Translations under genes and position numbers: made by a program
Notes under the pieces: generated by a model
The model's database searches: none
Seen by the model: the letters and a program-made list of their open reading frames with translations, nothing else
Told to the model about the DNA's origin: nothing
Shown: positions 32,339 to 42,175 of the stretch, one piece after another
Layout: every line of letters starts with the position of its first letter
Position numbering within the stretch: position 1 is the first letter of the stretch
Assembly (NCBI RefSeq): GCF_042680125.1
Contig: NZ_JBHTNY010000035.1
From: Robinsoniella peoriensis
Lineage (GTDB): Bacteria; Bacillota; Clostridia; Lachnospirales; Lachnospiraceae
Strand: one strand, 5' to 3'
DNA length: 64,000 nucleotides

Positions 32339-35300
32339 ATGACGACACAAAATCGAATATTGCGATCCGGGTGTAACGGGCTGTACAGACAGACGTTTGA
32401 ACACGATAACTGCGGCATAGGCGCCGTTGTGAATATCAAAGGTGTGAAGACCCATGAGACCGTAGAGAATGCATTAAAGATTGTAGAAAATTTAGAACAT
32501 AGAGCTGGCAAAGATGCCGAAGGAAAAACAGGTGACGGTGTAGGAATCCTATTACAGATTTCTCACAAATTCTTTTCGAAGACCTGCAAATCCCTCGGCA
32601 TCTTTTTAGGTTCTGAGAGAGAATATGGAATTGGAATGTTTTTCTTTCCACAAGATGAATTAAAGAGAAATCAGGCAAAAAAGATGTTTGAAATCATTGT
32701 GGAAAAGGAGGGACTGGAACTTCTGGGATGGAGGGCGGTACCTACTGTTCCGGAGGTATTGGGACACAAAGCATTGGAATGTATGCCCTGTATTATGCAG
32801 GCATTTATCAAAAAACCAAATGATGTAAAGAAAGGTCTGGACTTTGACAGAAGGCTTTATGTAGCGCGCCGTGTATTTGAACAGAGTAATGATAATACCT
32901 ATGTGGTATCTCTTTCCAGCAGGACCATCGTGTATAAAGGGATGTTTCTGGTTGGCCAGCTTCGTACTTTCTTTGCAGATCTTCAGTCCCCGGACTATGA
33001 ATCTGCGATTGCTACCGTACACTCCAGATTCAGTACGAACACCAATCCCAGCTGGCAAAGAGCGCATCCGAACCGTTTCATTGTGCATAATGGTGAAATT
33101 AATACGATCAGAGGTAATGCGGATAAGATGCTGGCAAGAGAAGAGACAATGGTATCCCCGCATTTACAGGATGAATTACATAAGGTTCTTCCTGTTGTAA
33201 ATACACAGGGGTCTGATTCGGCGATGCTGGATAATACGCTGGAATTCCTGGTTATGAGCGGTATGGATCTGCCGCTGGCTGTTATGATTATGATCCCGGA
33301 ACCCTGGGATAATAACCGGAACATGACACAGTCTAAGAAGGATTTCTATCAGTACTATGCTACTATGATGGAACCCTGGGACGGGCCGGCATCTATTCTT
33401 TTCAGTGATGGGGATATTATGGGGGCAGTGCTTGACCGCAATGGATTACGGCCTTCCCGTTATTATATTACGGATGATGGATATATGATCTTATCTTCCG
33501 AAGTTGGCGTTCTGAACATTGACCCCGCAAAAATTGTATTAAAAGAACGACTGCATCCGGGAAAAATGCTTCTGGTTGATACCGTAAAAGGTGAAGTGGT
33601 GGATGATGATACCTTAAAAGAACGCTATGCAAAAAGCCAGCCCTATGGCGAATGGATTGACAGTTATCTGGTACAGCTGCGTGACCTGAAGATACCAAAT
33701 ACAAAGGCACATGAGTACCAGGCGGAAGAATTGGCAAGACTGCAAAAAGCATTTGGCTATACCTATGAGGAATACCGCACTTCCATCTGTAACATGGCTT
33801 TAAATGGTGCAGAAGGAATCGGAGCCATGGGCGTGGATACACCGATTGCTGTTCTATCAGAAGAGCACCAGCCATTATTTAACTATTTTAAACAGCTGTT
33901 TGCCCAGGTAACCAATCCTCCCATTGATGCAATACGCGAGGAAGTCGTAACATCTACTACGGTTTATGTGGGGAAGGATGGAAATCTGTTAAAAGAGCAG
34001 GCGGTGAACTGCCAGGTGCTCAAAGTCCAAAACCCGATTTTAACCAATACGGATATGATGAAAATTAAAAACATGAAGGTAGAAGGCTTTCAGGCAGCGG
34101 AAGTACCTATCACATATTATAAAAGCACCAGTATTGTCAGAGCAATTGAGCGGCTGTTTGTGGAAGTGGATAAGGCCCATCGGGACGGTGCAAATATTCT
34201 GGTTCTGTCTGACCGGGGAGTAGATGAAAATCATGTTCCCATACCTTCGCTGCTTGCGGTATCCGCGGTGCACCAGCATTTGGTGAAGACGAAAAAAAGA
34301 ACCTCACTTGCGATTGTTCTGGAATCGGGAGAGCCAAGAGAAGTACATCACTTTGCAACACTGCTGGGATATGGAGCCTGTGCAATTAATCCTTACCTGG
34401 CACAGGAAACGATCCGCCAGCTGATTGACTGCCAGATGCTTGACAAAGATTATTATGCGGCGGTAGATGATTACAACAATGCCGTACTGCATGGTATTGT
34501 GAAGATTGCTTCTAAAATGGGTATTTCCACAATTCAATCCTATCAGGGGTCACAGATTTTTGAAGCAGTGGGAATTGACCCGGATGTAGTGGAAAAATAT
34601 TTTACCAATACGGTCAGCAGGATCGGCGGGATTACCCTGGAGGATATTGCCAAAGATATGGATGAGCTGCATTCGGCTGCATTTGATCCGCTGGGACTTG
34701 GAGTGGACCTGACACTGGACAGCATTGGAAGACATAAAATGAGAAGCCAGGGAGAAGAGCACCGTTACAATCCCAGAACGATCCATCTCCTTCAGGAATC
34801 CACAAAACTGGGCAGCTACGAATTATTTAAACAGTATACACAGATGGTGGATCAGGAAGAATCGGGCTATCTGAGGAGTCTTTTAGATTTTAAATATCCG
34901 GAAAATGGCATACCCCTTGAAGAGGTAGAAAGTGTGGATTCCATTGTTCAGAGATTCAAGACCGGAGCCATGTCATACGGATCTATTTCTCAGGAAGCAC
35001 ATGAGACACTGGCGATTGCCATGAACCGTCTGCATGGAAAATCCAACAGCGGTGAAGGCGGTGAGAGCGACGAACGTTTGAAAATGGGGAAAGACGGCAT
35101 GAACCGTTGTTCCGCGATTAAGCAGGTTGCCAGCGGTAGATTTGGAGTCACCAGCAAATACCTGGTAAGTGCAAAAGAAATTCAGATTAAAATGGCTCAG
35201 GGAGCAAAACCGGGAGAAGGAGGACATTTACCGGGACAGAAGGTCTACCCATGGGTTGCTAAGACCAGACATTCCACACCGGGTGTCAGCTTGATATCGC

Positions 35301-36892
35301 CGCCCCCTCATCATGATATCTATTCCATCGAAGATCTGGCACAGCTGATCTACGACTGTAAAAATGCAAATAAAGAAGCCAGAATTTCGGTAAAACTGGT
35401 AGCGGAAGCAGGAGTAGGTACCGTTGCGGCAGGTGTGGCAAAAGCAGGTGCCCAGGTAATTCTGATCTCCGGGTATGATGGAGGTACTGGTGCTGCACCC
35501 AGAAGTTCTATTCACAATGCCGGACTGCCTTGGGAATTAGGTCTTGCTGAGACTCATCAGACATTGATTATGAACGGCTTGCGTAATAAAGTAGTGATCG
35601 AAACAGACGGTAAACTCATGAGCGGAAGAGATGTGGCGATTGCGGCACTCTTAGGTGCGGAAGAATTTGGATTTGCTACAGCACCGCTGGTAACCATGGG
35701 ATGCGTCATGATGCGGGTATGTAATCTGGATACCTGCCCGGTAGGAGTGGCAACCCAGAATCCGGAGCTTCGTAAGCGTTTCCGCGGAAAACCGGAATAT
35801 GTCATGAATTTTATGAAATTTATTGCGGAGGAACTGCGGGAGTATATGGCGAAACTGGGTGTTCGTACTATAGATGAACTGGTAGGAAGATCAGATTTGT
35901 TAAAACGAAAAGCAGACATCGCTAATAAAAAAGCTTCCAAAGTGGATTTAAGCGCAATTATCAATAACCCCTTTGTAAAAGAGGGAATGAAAGTGACCTT
36001 TGACCCGGCTCAGGTTTACAATTTTGAACTGGAGAAAACAGCGGATGAGAAAATTCTGGTAAAAAAATTAAAAGGAGCGCTTTCGAATAAGCAGAAGAGA
36101 AGCATTGAAGTAGATGTAATCAATACAGACCGCTCTTTTGGTACGATATTTGGTTCTGAAATCACGAAAATGTATCCGGAAGGACTGGAGGAAGACACCT
36201 ACACCGTGAAATGTAATGGAGCAGGGGGACAGAGCTTTGGGGCATTTATACCAAAGGGGCTTACCCTGGAACTGGTAGGTGACAGTAACGATTATTTTGG
36301 CAAAGGGCTGTCCGGCGGCAAGTTGATTGTATATCCTCCTAAGAGTGCGAAGTTTAAACAGGACGAAAATATTATTATTGGAAATGTTGCCCTCTATGGA
36401 GCAACCAGTGGAAAAGCATATATTAATGGTGTGGCAGGAGAACGTTTCTGTGTGCGTAATTCTGGGGCGAATGCGGTAGTAGAAGGTGTTGGCGATCATG
36501 GATGTGAATACATGACAGGAGGCCGTGTTGTAATTCTTGGCAATACCGGTAAGAACTTTGCAGCAGGCATGAGCGGCGGTATTGCCTATGTACTGGATGA
36601 AAACAGCGATTTATATAGGAAGCTGAACAAGGAGATGGTTTCCATTGATAAGATTACTTCCAAATATGATGTCCTGGAACTGAAAGAGATGATCAAAGAT
36701 CATACCGCCTACACCAATTCCGAAAAAGGAAAAGAAATCCTGGAACATTTTGAGGATTACCTGCCAAAATTTAAGAAGATCATTCCCAATGACTACAATC
36801 GGATGTTGATGAAGATTGTGCAGATGGAAGAAAAAGGGTTAAGCAGCGAGCAGGCACAGATTGAAGCATTTTACGCAAATACGAGAGGATAG
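32339..36892 (+). CDS. gltB: Glutamate synthase, large subunit
   Basis: Transfers the glutamine amide to 2-oxoglutarate. I start at ATG 32339 (GAAAGGAA upstream), giving 1517 residues; the N-terminal nucleophile is Cys25 in EHDNCGIGAVV, exposed after removal of a short propeptide. Domains: class II glutaminase (25-430), central domain, FMN-binding synthase domain (~830-1200, with GEGGESDERLKMG and GYDGGTGAAPRSS), the 3Fe-4S Cys set in MGCVMMRVCNLDTCPVG, and the C-terminal GXGXG beta-helix. gltD follows after 12 bases. Confidence 0.97.
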   Translation: MTTQNRILRSGCNGLYRQTFEHDNCGIGAVVNIKGVKTHETVENALKIVENLEHRAGKDAEGKTGDGVGILLQISHKFFSKTCKSLGIFLGSEREYGIGMFFFPQDELKRNQAKKMFEIIVEKEGLELLGWRAVPTVPEVLGHKALECMPCIMQAFIKKPNDVKKGLDFDRRLYVARRVFEQSNDNTYVVSLSSRTIVYKGMFLVGQLRTFFADLQSPDYESAIATVHSRFSTNTNPSWQRAHPNRFIVHNGEINTIRGNADKMLAREETMVSPHLQDELHKVLPVVNTQGSDSAMLDNTLEFLVMSGMDLPLAVMIMIPEPWDNNRNMTQSKKDFYQYYATMMEPWDGPASILFSDGDIMGAVLDRNGLRPSRYYITDDGYMILSSEVGVLNIDPAKIVLKERLHPGKMLLVDTVKGEVVDDDTLKERYAKSQPYGEWIDSYLVQLRDLKIPNTKAHEYQAEELARLQKAFGYTYEEYRTSICNMALNGAEGIGAMGVDTPIAVLSEEHQPLFNYFKQLFAQVTNPPIDAIREEVVTSTTVYVGKDGNLLKEQAVNCQVLKVQNPILTNTDMMKIKNMKVEGFQAAEVPITYYKSTSIVRAIERLFVEVDKAHRDGANILVLSDRGVDENHVPIPSLLAVSAVHQHLVKTKKRTSLAIVLESGEPREVHHFATLLGYGACAINPYLAQETIRQLIDCQMLDKDYYAAVDDYNNAVLHGIVKIASKMGISTIQSYQGSQIFEAVGIDPDVVEKYFTNTVSRIGGITLEDIAKDMDELHSAAFDPLGLGVDLTLDSIGRHKMRSQGEEHRYNPRTIHLLQESTKLGSYELFKQYTQMVDQEESGYLRSLLDFKYPENGIPLEEVESVDSIVQRFKTGAMSYGSISQEAHETLAIAMNRLHGKSNSGEGGESDERLKMGKDGMNRCSAIKQVASGRFGVTSKYLVSAKEIQIKMAQGAKPGEGGHLPGQKVYPWVAKTRHSTPGVSLISPPPHHDIYSIEDLAQLIYDCKNANKEARISVKLVAEAGVGTVAAGVAKAGAQVILISGYDGGTGAAPRSSIHNAGLPWELGLAETHQTLIMNGLRNKVVIETDGKLMSGRDVAIAALLGAEEFGFATAPLVTMGCVMMRVCNLDTCPVGVATQNPELRKRFRGKPEYVMNFMKFIAEELREYMAKLGVRTIDELVGRSDLLKRKADIANKKASKVDLSAIINNPFVKEGMKVTFDPAQVYNFELEKTADEKILVKKLKGALSNKQKRSIEVDVINTDRSFGTIFGSEITKMYPEGLEEDTYTVKCNGAGGQSFGAFIPKGLTLELVGDSNDYFGKGLSGGKLIVYPPKSAKFKQDENIIIGNVALYGATSGKAYINGVAGERFCVRNSGANAVVEGVGDHGCEYMTGGRVVILGNTGKNFAAGMSGGIAYVLDENSDLYRKLNKEMVSIDKITSKYDVLELKEMIKDHTAYTNSEKGKEILEHFEDYLPKFKKIIPNDYNRMLMKIVQMEEKGLSSEQAQIEAFYANTRG

Positions 36893-36904
36893 GAGGGCAA
36901 AGGA

Positions 36905-38389
36905 ATGGGAAAACCAACAGGATTTTTAGATTTTAAAAGAGAGACCAGCGAGACGGTACGACCAAAGGTCCGGATTAAGAATTTTAATGAATTCCACGTT
37001 CCCTTATCCAGGGAAAAGCAGAGGCTTCAGGGCGCCAGATGTATGGCATGCGGTGTTCCGTTCTGTCAGTCCGGCATGATGATCGGAGGGATGGCATCGG
37101 GGTGTCCACTGCAGAACCTGATTCCGGAATGGAATGATCTGGTATATACCGGAAGCTGGGAACAGGCGTATCACAGACTGGCGAAAACGAATTGTTTTCC
37201 GGAATTTACGGCAAGGGTATGTCCGGCACTATGTGAAGCGGCATGTACCTGCAACTTAAATGGAGAGCCTGTGGCTACGAAAGAAAATGAGTGGGCAATC
37301 ATTGAAAATGCATTTAAGATGGGCCTGGTGGTTCCAAATCCGCCCAAAGTCAGAACCGGAAAAAAAGTGGCAGTAGTGGGAAGCGGACCTGCCGGACTTG
37401 CAGCAGCAGTACAGCTGAACAAAAGGGGGCATAAGGTTACCGTATTTGAAAGAAATGACCGCATCGGAGGACTTCTTCGATATGGCATACCGAATATGAA
37501 ACTGGATAAGTCGATAATAGACAGAAGGATTGCTATCATGGAGGCAGAAGGAATCGAGTTTGCTGCCAATACCAATATTGGTGAAGACATCAAGGCGAAT
37601 GCTCTGCTAAAAGATTATGATCGTGTAATTCTGGCATGCGGGGCATCCAATCCCAGGGATATCAACGTCCCTGGAAGAGATTCCAAAGGAATTTATTTTG
37701 CAGTCGATTTCTTGAAGGCCACAACGAAGAGTCTGCTGGATTCAAATTTTGCGGATCAGAACTTTGTTTCTGCAAAAGGAAAGAAAGTGATGGTAATCGG
37801 CGGTGGTGACACCGGCAATGATTGTGTAGGTACGGCAATACGACTGGGGGCGGCATCCGTAATCCAGCTTGAAATGATGCCTAAGGCGCCGGATACACGG
37901 ACTGCTGATAATCCATGGCCCGAATGGCCAAAGATCTGCAAAACAGATTACGGGCAGGAAGAAGCAATCGAAGTGTATGGGCATGATCCCCGGGTGTATC
38001 AGACTACCGTTACGGAATTCGCTGCCAATAAAAAAGGCGAAGTATGCCAGGCGAAGATCGTAAAATTAGAAAGTAAAAAAGATGAAAAAACCGGACGCAT
38101 GATGATGGTGCCGGTTGAGGGAACCCAGGAAACAGTAAATGTGGATTTAGTTTTCATTGCTGCCGGATTCTTAGGTGCACAGAAATATGTTACTGATGCA
38201 TTCAAGGTGGAATTAGACGGACGTACAAATGTGGCAACGCAGCCAGAGCAGTATCAGACCTCCGTAAAGCATGTATTTACGGCTGGGGATATGCACAGAG
38301 GGCAGTCTCTGGTAGTCTGGGCAATCCGGGAAGGCAGGGAAGCAGCAAGAGCAGTGGATGAATCATTGATGGGGTATACGAATTTGTAA
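36905..38389 (+). CDS. gltD: Glutamate synthase, small subunit
   Basis: The 494-residue NAD(P)H-oxidising beta subunit, which passes electrons through Fe-S clusters and FAD to GltB. The N-terminal Cys groups (RCMACGVPFCQ...GCPL and CPALCEAACTC) bind two 4Fe-4S clusters. GSGPAGLAAA is the FAD Rossmann motif, VIGGGDTGNDCVGTA the NAD(P)H site, and FTAGDMHRGQSLVVWAI the terminal FAD motif. AGGAGGGCAAAGG precedes ATG 36905. Confidence 0.97.
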   Translation: MGKPTGFLDFKRETSETVRPKVRIKNFNEFHVPLSREKQRLQGARCMACGVPFCQSGMMIGGMASGCPLQNLIPEWNDLVYTGSWEQAYHRLAKTNCFPEFTARVCPALCEAACTCNLNGEPVATKENEWAIIENAFKMGLVVPNPPKVRTGKKVAVVGSGPAGLAAAVQLNKRGHKVTVFERNDRIGGLLRYGIPNMKLDKSIIDRRIAIMEAEGIEFAANTNIGEDIKANALLKDYDRVILACGASNPRDINVPGRDSKGIYFAVDFLKATTKSLLDSNFADQNFVSAKGKKVMVIGGGDTGNDCVGTAIRLGAASVIQLEMMPKAPDTRTADNPWPEWPKICKTDYGQEEAIEVYGHDPRVYQTTVTEFAANKKGEVCQAKIVKLESKKDEKTGRMMMVPVEGTQETVNVDLVFIAAGFLGAQKYVTDAFKVELDGRTNVATQPEQYQTSVKHVFTAGDMHRGQSLVVWAIREGREAARAVDESLMGYTNL

Positions 38390-38564
38390 TTTTATAGATT
38401 CCTGAATATAAGCAGGCAGGAGGCATGATAGAGAAGAGCTGCTTAAAGATGGATATACGAGCCTGATTTGTTATGGGATTGCTTTTTATAAGAATAATTG
38501 TAAGATTTTGAAAGCAGAAAAAGAAATAGTTTATAGAAAATGAAATAACTGGATAAATAATATT

Positions 38565-38620
38565 AAAAAAAGCCATGAAGGATGATGCGATGTTATCTCA
38601 AAATCCTTCATGGCTTTTTT
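38565..38620. terminator. Bidirectional terminator between gltD and the MFS gene
   Basis: AGCCATGAAGGAT pairs perfectly with ATCCTTCATGGCT, flanked by A-runs on the left and T-runs on the right, so it works for both convergent units. The 175 bases between the gltD stop and this stem hold nothing else I can identify. Confidence 0.93.
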
Positions 38621-38645
38621 AAATTTACACCCAATAGATAAATAT

Positions 38646-39836
38646 CTACTGAACAACAGCAGTTTTCTTTATTTTACGAAGCATTCCCGTTACAATTACC
38701 ATTACAATCGGAAATACCATGGCAAACAGCAGCCCGCTCTTTAAGCTGTCATTAGCCAGATTGGATACAACACCTACCAGACCCGGACCTGCCGCACAGC
38801 CGATATCTCCGCCAAGTGCCAGAAGTGCAAATAAAGCAGTTCCGCCCTGAGGGCAGTACTGGCAGGAAAGACTGAATGTTCCGGGCCACATGATACCTAC
38901 CGACAATCCGCATAATCCGCAGCCAACCAGAGACAGCAATGGGTAGGGTGACAGCGTGGCAAGCAGATAACTGATAATGCACAGGAACCCGCTGGCTATA
39001 ATAAACTTTTTAAGCTTGATTTTTGCACCAAATTTTCCGTAGAAAACACGGGAAACACCCATTAATATGGCGAAAGCGCAGGGACCCAGCAGATCACCCA
39101 GGGTCTTGGATACTTTAAGCCCTGATTCTGCAAACAGAGAAGCCCACTGTGACATCGCCTGTTCCGATGCACCAGAGCAGATCATCAGTATCAGAAACAT
39201 CCAGAAGATCTTCATGGAGAAAAGCTTGCGGATGGGCAGTGACTCTGCTTCGGCTTCTACGGTATGTAATGGCACTTTGCTGAAGAAAAATGCATTGAAA
39301 AATGGGATGATCGCCCAGAATATCGTCAACAGATACCATTTGCTGATACCCACTGTTACAAAATACAAAGTGGATATAATAACAACACTTACATGTCCCC
39401 AGCAATAAAAGGAATGCAGCAGGCTCATAGCGGATGCCTTCTCGTCACCCGGCAGAGATTCTACAATCGGGCTGATTAGTACTTCGATCAGTCCGCCGCC
39501 GATGGCATTAATTAATACAGCTACAATCAATCCAGCATAGGCATTTGAAAAGAGAAAAGGAAAAACGCCCATACCGACAAGTCCGATCGTACAGCAGACA
39601 TGTGCGGCAACAGTACAGATACGATAACCGATTTTGTCAACATATTTGGCAGCCAGAATATCCACAAACATCTGCATAGCAAAATTGATGGAAATCAAAA
39701 GACCGATTTTCTCCAGTGATATGGAGAACTGCGACTGGAACGTGACAAATAAAAGCGGTGCCAGGTTGTTGACGATGGCCTGCGTAATATATCCGAGATA
39801 ACAGGCATTTCGTGTGTGTTTAAAATGAAGTGACAT
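38646..39836 (-). CDS. MFS transporter, sugar-permease-like
   Basis: A 396-residue protein with about 12 membrane helices. SINFAMQMFVDILAAKYVDKIGYR after helix 2 is the MFS loop (motif A-like), and the second half opens with MGVSRVFYGKFGAKIKLKK. The FucP/YbjJ-like subfamily is suggested by the helix pattern. GGAGG is 7 bases before the start. It ends near gltD's terminator and lies next to a DeoR regulator in the same direction, so a sugar or polyol substrate is likely. Confidence 0.82.
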   Translation of the reverse strand: MSLHFKHTRNACYLGYITQAIVNNLAPLLFVTFQSQFSISLEKIGLLISINFAMQMFVDILAAKYVDKIGYRICTVAAHVCCTIGLVGMGVFPFLFSNAYAGLIVAVLINAIGGGLIEVLISPIVESLPGDEKASAMSLLHSFYCWGHVSVVIISTLYFVTVGISKWYLLTIFWAIIPFFNAFFFSKVPLHTVEAEAESLPIRKLFSMKIFWMFLILMICSGASEQAMSQWASLFAESGLKVSKTLGDLLGPCAFAILMGVSRVFYGKFGAKIKLKKFIIASGFLCIISYLLATLSPYPLLSLVGCGLCGLSVGIMWPGTFSLSCQYCPQGGTALFALLALGGDIGCAAGPGLVGVVSNLANDSLKSGLLFAMVFPIVMVIVTGMLRKIKKTAVVQ

Positions 39837-39951
39837 GACTTCCTCCCCAAGTAGTATAAAATTTTTGCTCTTTATCGTGGCAATGTGATAGCATTATATC
39901 ATTGGAATTGGAAAAAGGGAATCTTTATTTATAAAAAAATGAGGAAAGTTT

Positions 39952-40749
39952 TCAGGCATTAACTACTACTACCTTTACGCCGTTGTTCTGCAGAGTTTCC
40001 ATAAATTCTTCCTGGATGCCGGAGTCTGTAATGAGTGTATAGCCTTCCTTTAGCTGGGTGAGCTGTACGAAACTCTTTTTGCCAAACTTTGTAGAATCGG
40101 CAACCACTACAATGTGCCTGGAAGATTCCAGTACGGCAGTAAAAGTACCGGCTTCAATGTAATTATAGTTATATATGATTCCGTTTTCATCAATGGTGGC
40201 GGCACCGATAAAAGCATAGTCAAAAGAAAAACTGCGTATCATATTTTCAGCCACATGCCCAACTGCATTAAGGGAGGGCAGTATCAGCTGGCCTCCGATT
40301 GAAATCACCGTATAATCCGGGTGATTTGCCAATACCTGGGAGACACTGACATTATCGGTTACCAAAGTGGCGGATCCCATTGTGTAGTTCATCTGCAGGG
40401 CCATACAGTAAAGTGTGGTGCCGGATGCAATATAGACAGAGTTACAGCCCTGGCCAAGACTGGCGTTGCGGAGATATTCCGATGCGGCATTTCCAAGTGC
40501 CATTTTCAGGTCGTGATGGTTGTTCAGCCTGGTCTGGAAAGGAGCATCACTAAATAGGGCAGCAGATGCCTGAACCAGGGTAGCGCCTCCATGATGGCGG
40601 ATTACTCTTTTGTCATCTTCCAGTGCCTGTAGATCTCTTCGGATTGTCATATCTGAAACGTGAAATTCCGTACACAGTTCTAATACGCTGGCAGTTCCAT
40701 CGTGAAGACGCATGTATTCCATGATCTGGTCTGTTCGTTTATTTTTCAT
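39952..40749 (-). CDS. DeoR-family transcriptional regulator
   Basis: A 265-residue repressor. Residues 1-57 form the DeoR helix-turn-helix (ASVLELCTEFHVSDMTIRRDLQALE) followed by VIRHHGGATL; residues ~75-250 form the sugar-phosphate sensor domain (YIASGTTLYCMALQM, VVADSTKFGKKSFVQL). ATG 40749 is chosen; AGAGGAA is 14 bases upstream. It is transcribed away from the aldolase gene, with repeated ATGTTTGAA sites between, so it most likely controls the tagatose-type genes and the MFS permease. Confidence 0.9.
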   Translation of the reverse strand: MKNKRTDQIMEYMRLHDGTASVLELCTEFHVSDMTIRRDLQALEDDKRVIRHHGGATLVQASAALFSDAPFQTRLNNHHDLKMALGNAASEYLRNASLGQGCNSVYIASGTTLYCMALQMNYTMGSATLVTDNVSVSQVLANHPDYTVISIGGQLILPSLNAVGHVAENMIRSFSFDYAFIGAATIDENGIIYNYNYIEAGTFTAVLESSRHIVVVADSTKFGKKSFVQLTQLKEGYTLITDSGIQEEFMETLQNNGVKVVVVNA

Positions 40750-40792
40750 AGGGGGTTTACGTTCCTCTCTTTTTATTTCCCAAAACAATATT

Positions 40793-40947
40793 TTCAAACA
40801 TTTGAAGACATTATAATATGATACAGAAGAAAATACAAGAGTATTCCATGAAAATATGTTTGAATTCGAAAATAATCAAACAAAAATATGCTAAAACAGC
40901 AGATATTATACGTTTAATAACGAAAAACAAACAAAAACATGTTTGAA
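40793..40947. promoter_or_regulatory. Candidate DeoR operators between divergent genes
   Basis: ATGTTTGAA occurs at 40856-40864 and 40939-40947, and inverted (TTCAAACAT) at 40793-40801, where it is part of the palindrome TTCAAACATTTGAA. Spacing of 60-80 bp would allow looping by a tetrameric repressor. Confidence 0.55.
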
Positions 40948-40984
40948 TATGAAAAGTAAATAACAGAAATAAAACAAAATGTGC

Positions 40985-41014
40985 TTGACAAATAGACCTG
41001 GCTGTGATTATATT
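40985..41014 (+). promoter_or_regulatory. Promoter of the aldolase operon
   Basis: TTGACA (40985-40990), 18 bp, TATATT (41009-41014), about 140 bases before the gene and downstream of the candidate operators. Confidence 0.75.
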
Positions 41015-41153
41015 ATGATATAAACATAACGAACATAAATCAGACATTTATTAAACATGAATTTTAGCAGAGATTCCCATAAAAATGATAAAATACTGTA
41101 AGAAGCGGAATCCGGTTGGCACGCGCAAAAAAGGCGCAGAATAGGAGGATATT

Positions 41154-42005
41154 ATGCCATTAGTTACAAGTAAGCAGATGCTGTTAGATGCTCAGGCTGG
41201 GGGATATGCAGTTGGGGCATTCAATGCGGAGAATATGGAAATGGTTCAGGCAATTATCGCAGCCGCAGAGGAATTAAAGGCACCGGTAATGATTCAGACA
41301 ACACCATCTACTGTTAAATACGCAAGCCTTGATTTATATCTTGCTAATGTAACGGCAATTGCAAAAAAGGCAAGTGTTCCTGTATGTATGCACCTGGATC
41401 ATGGGAGCAGTTTTGAACTGGCGATGCAGGCACTGCGCACCGGATATACATCCATTATGATCGACGGATCACACAGCGTTTTTGAAGAGAATATAGCCCT
41501 TACCAAACGTGTGGTTGATGCCTGTGCACCTTCGGATGTGCCGGTTGAAGCAGAGCTTGGAAAAGTTGGCGGTAAGGAAGATGATCTGGATGGCGGAGCC
41601 GGCGGCTATACCGTACCGGAAGAAGCAAAAGAATTTGTAGAAAAAACAGGTGTCGGATCTCTGGCTGTTGCAATCGGTACTGCTCACGGAGTTTACTCCG
41701 GAGTTCCAAAACTGGATTTGGACCGCTTAAGTGAAATCCGGAAGCTGGTGTCTATACCGCTGGTACTCCACGGTGCATCCGGATTATCCGATGAAGCGGT
41801 GCAGGAAAGTATCAAGCGCGGTATCTGTAAAGTGAATTTTGCAACGGAACTTCGTATTGCATATACAGACGGAGTGAAAAAAGTACTGGCAGATGCGCCA
41901 GATACCTTTGATCCGAAAAAATATGGTGCTGCAGGACGTGAAAATGTAAAACAACTTGTAATGAACCGCATCAGAGTATGTCAGAGCGACGGAAAAGCCA
42001 AGTAA
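41154..42005 (+). CDS. gatY: Class II tagatose/fructose-bisphosphate aldolase, GatY/KbaY type
   Basis: A 283-residue zinc aldolase that splits ketose 1,6-bisphosphate into dihydroxyacetone phosphate and glyceraldehyde 3-phosphate. Zinc ligands are in HLDHGSS, GTAHGVYSG and LHGASGLS; the catalytic Asp precedes the first His. GGYAVGAFNAENMEM and VEAELGKVGGKEDD are closest to the GatY/KbaY branch. Tagatose specificity is inferred mainly from the GatD-like and LacC/FruK-like genes downstream. ATAGGAGG lies 7 bases before the start. Confidence 0.88.
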   Translation: MPLVTSKQMLLDAQAGGYAVGAFNAENMEMVQAIIAAAEELKAPVMIQTTPSTVKYASLDLYLANVTAIAKKASVPVCMHLDHGSSFELAMQALRTGYTSIMIDGSHSVFEENIALTKRVVDACAPSDVPVEAELGKVGGKEDDLDGGAGGYTVPEEAKEFVEKTGVGSLAVAIGTAHGVYSGVPKLDLDRLSEIRKLVSIPLVLHGASGLSDEAVQESIKRGICKVNFATELRIAYTDGVKKVLADAPDTFDPKKYGAAGRENVKQLVMNRIRVCQSDGKAK

Positions 42006-42022
42006 GCCGGAATTCATAAGAT

Positions 42023-42087
42023 GGCTGAAAGAAATATAAAGAGAGAGGAAATGCCACAGATTATTTTCAGCCTGTTTAAAAGTGGCA
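42023..42087 (+). promoter_or_regulatory. Interleaved stems between the aldolase and GatD genes (possible pseudoknot)
   Basis: GGCTGAAA (42023-42030) pairs with TTTCAGCC (42065-42072), while TGCCAC (42052-42057) lies in that loop and pairs with GTGGCA (42082-42087) outside it. The two stems interleave, as in an H-type pseudoknot. A third hairpin near 42133-42150 would hide AAAGGAG. Confidence 0.45.
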
Positions 42088-42175
42088 GTGTCACAAGTAT
42101 GCCCCAAATGCAAAAATGAAAACTTACATAACGCAAAAGGAGTTTTTTGCTTGTGATACACAGTGGATTTGAATC

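Noticed and set aside
35557..35964. Long minus-strand frames inside gltB
   Set aside because: They are antisense shadows of a highly conserved gene with no ribosome sites or family resemblance.
40750..40797. TTG start 16 codons upstream for the DeoR regulator
   Set aside because: The extra residues (KILFWEIKREERKPP) are not part of the DeoR fold and would overlap the operator region; ATG 40749 gives the standard N-terminus.
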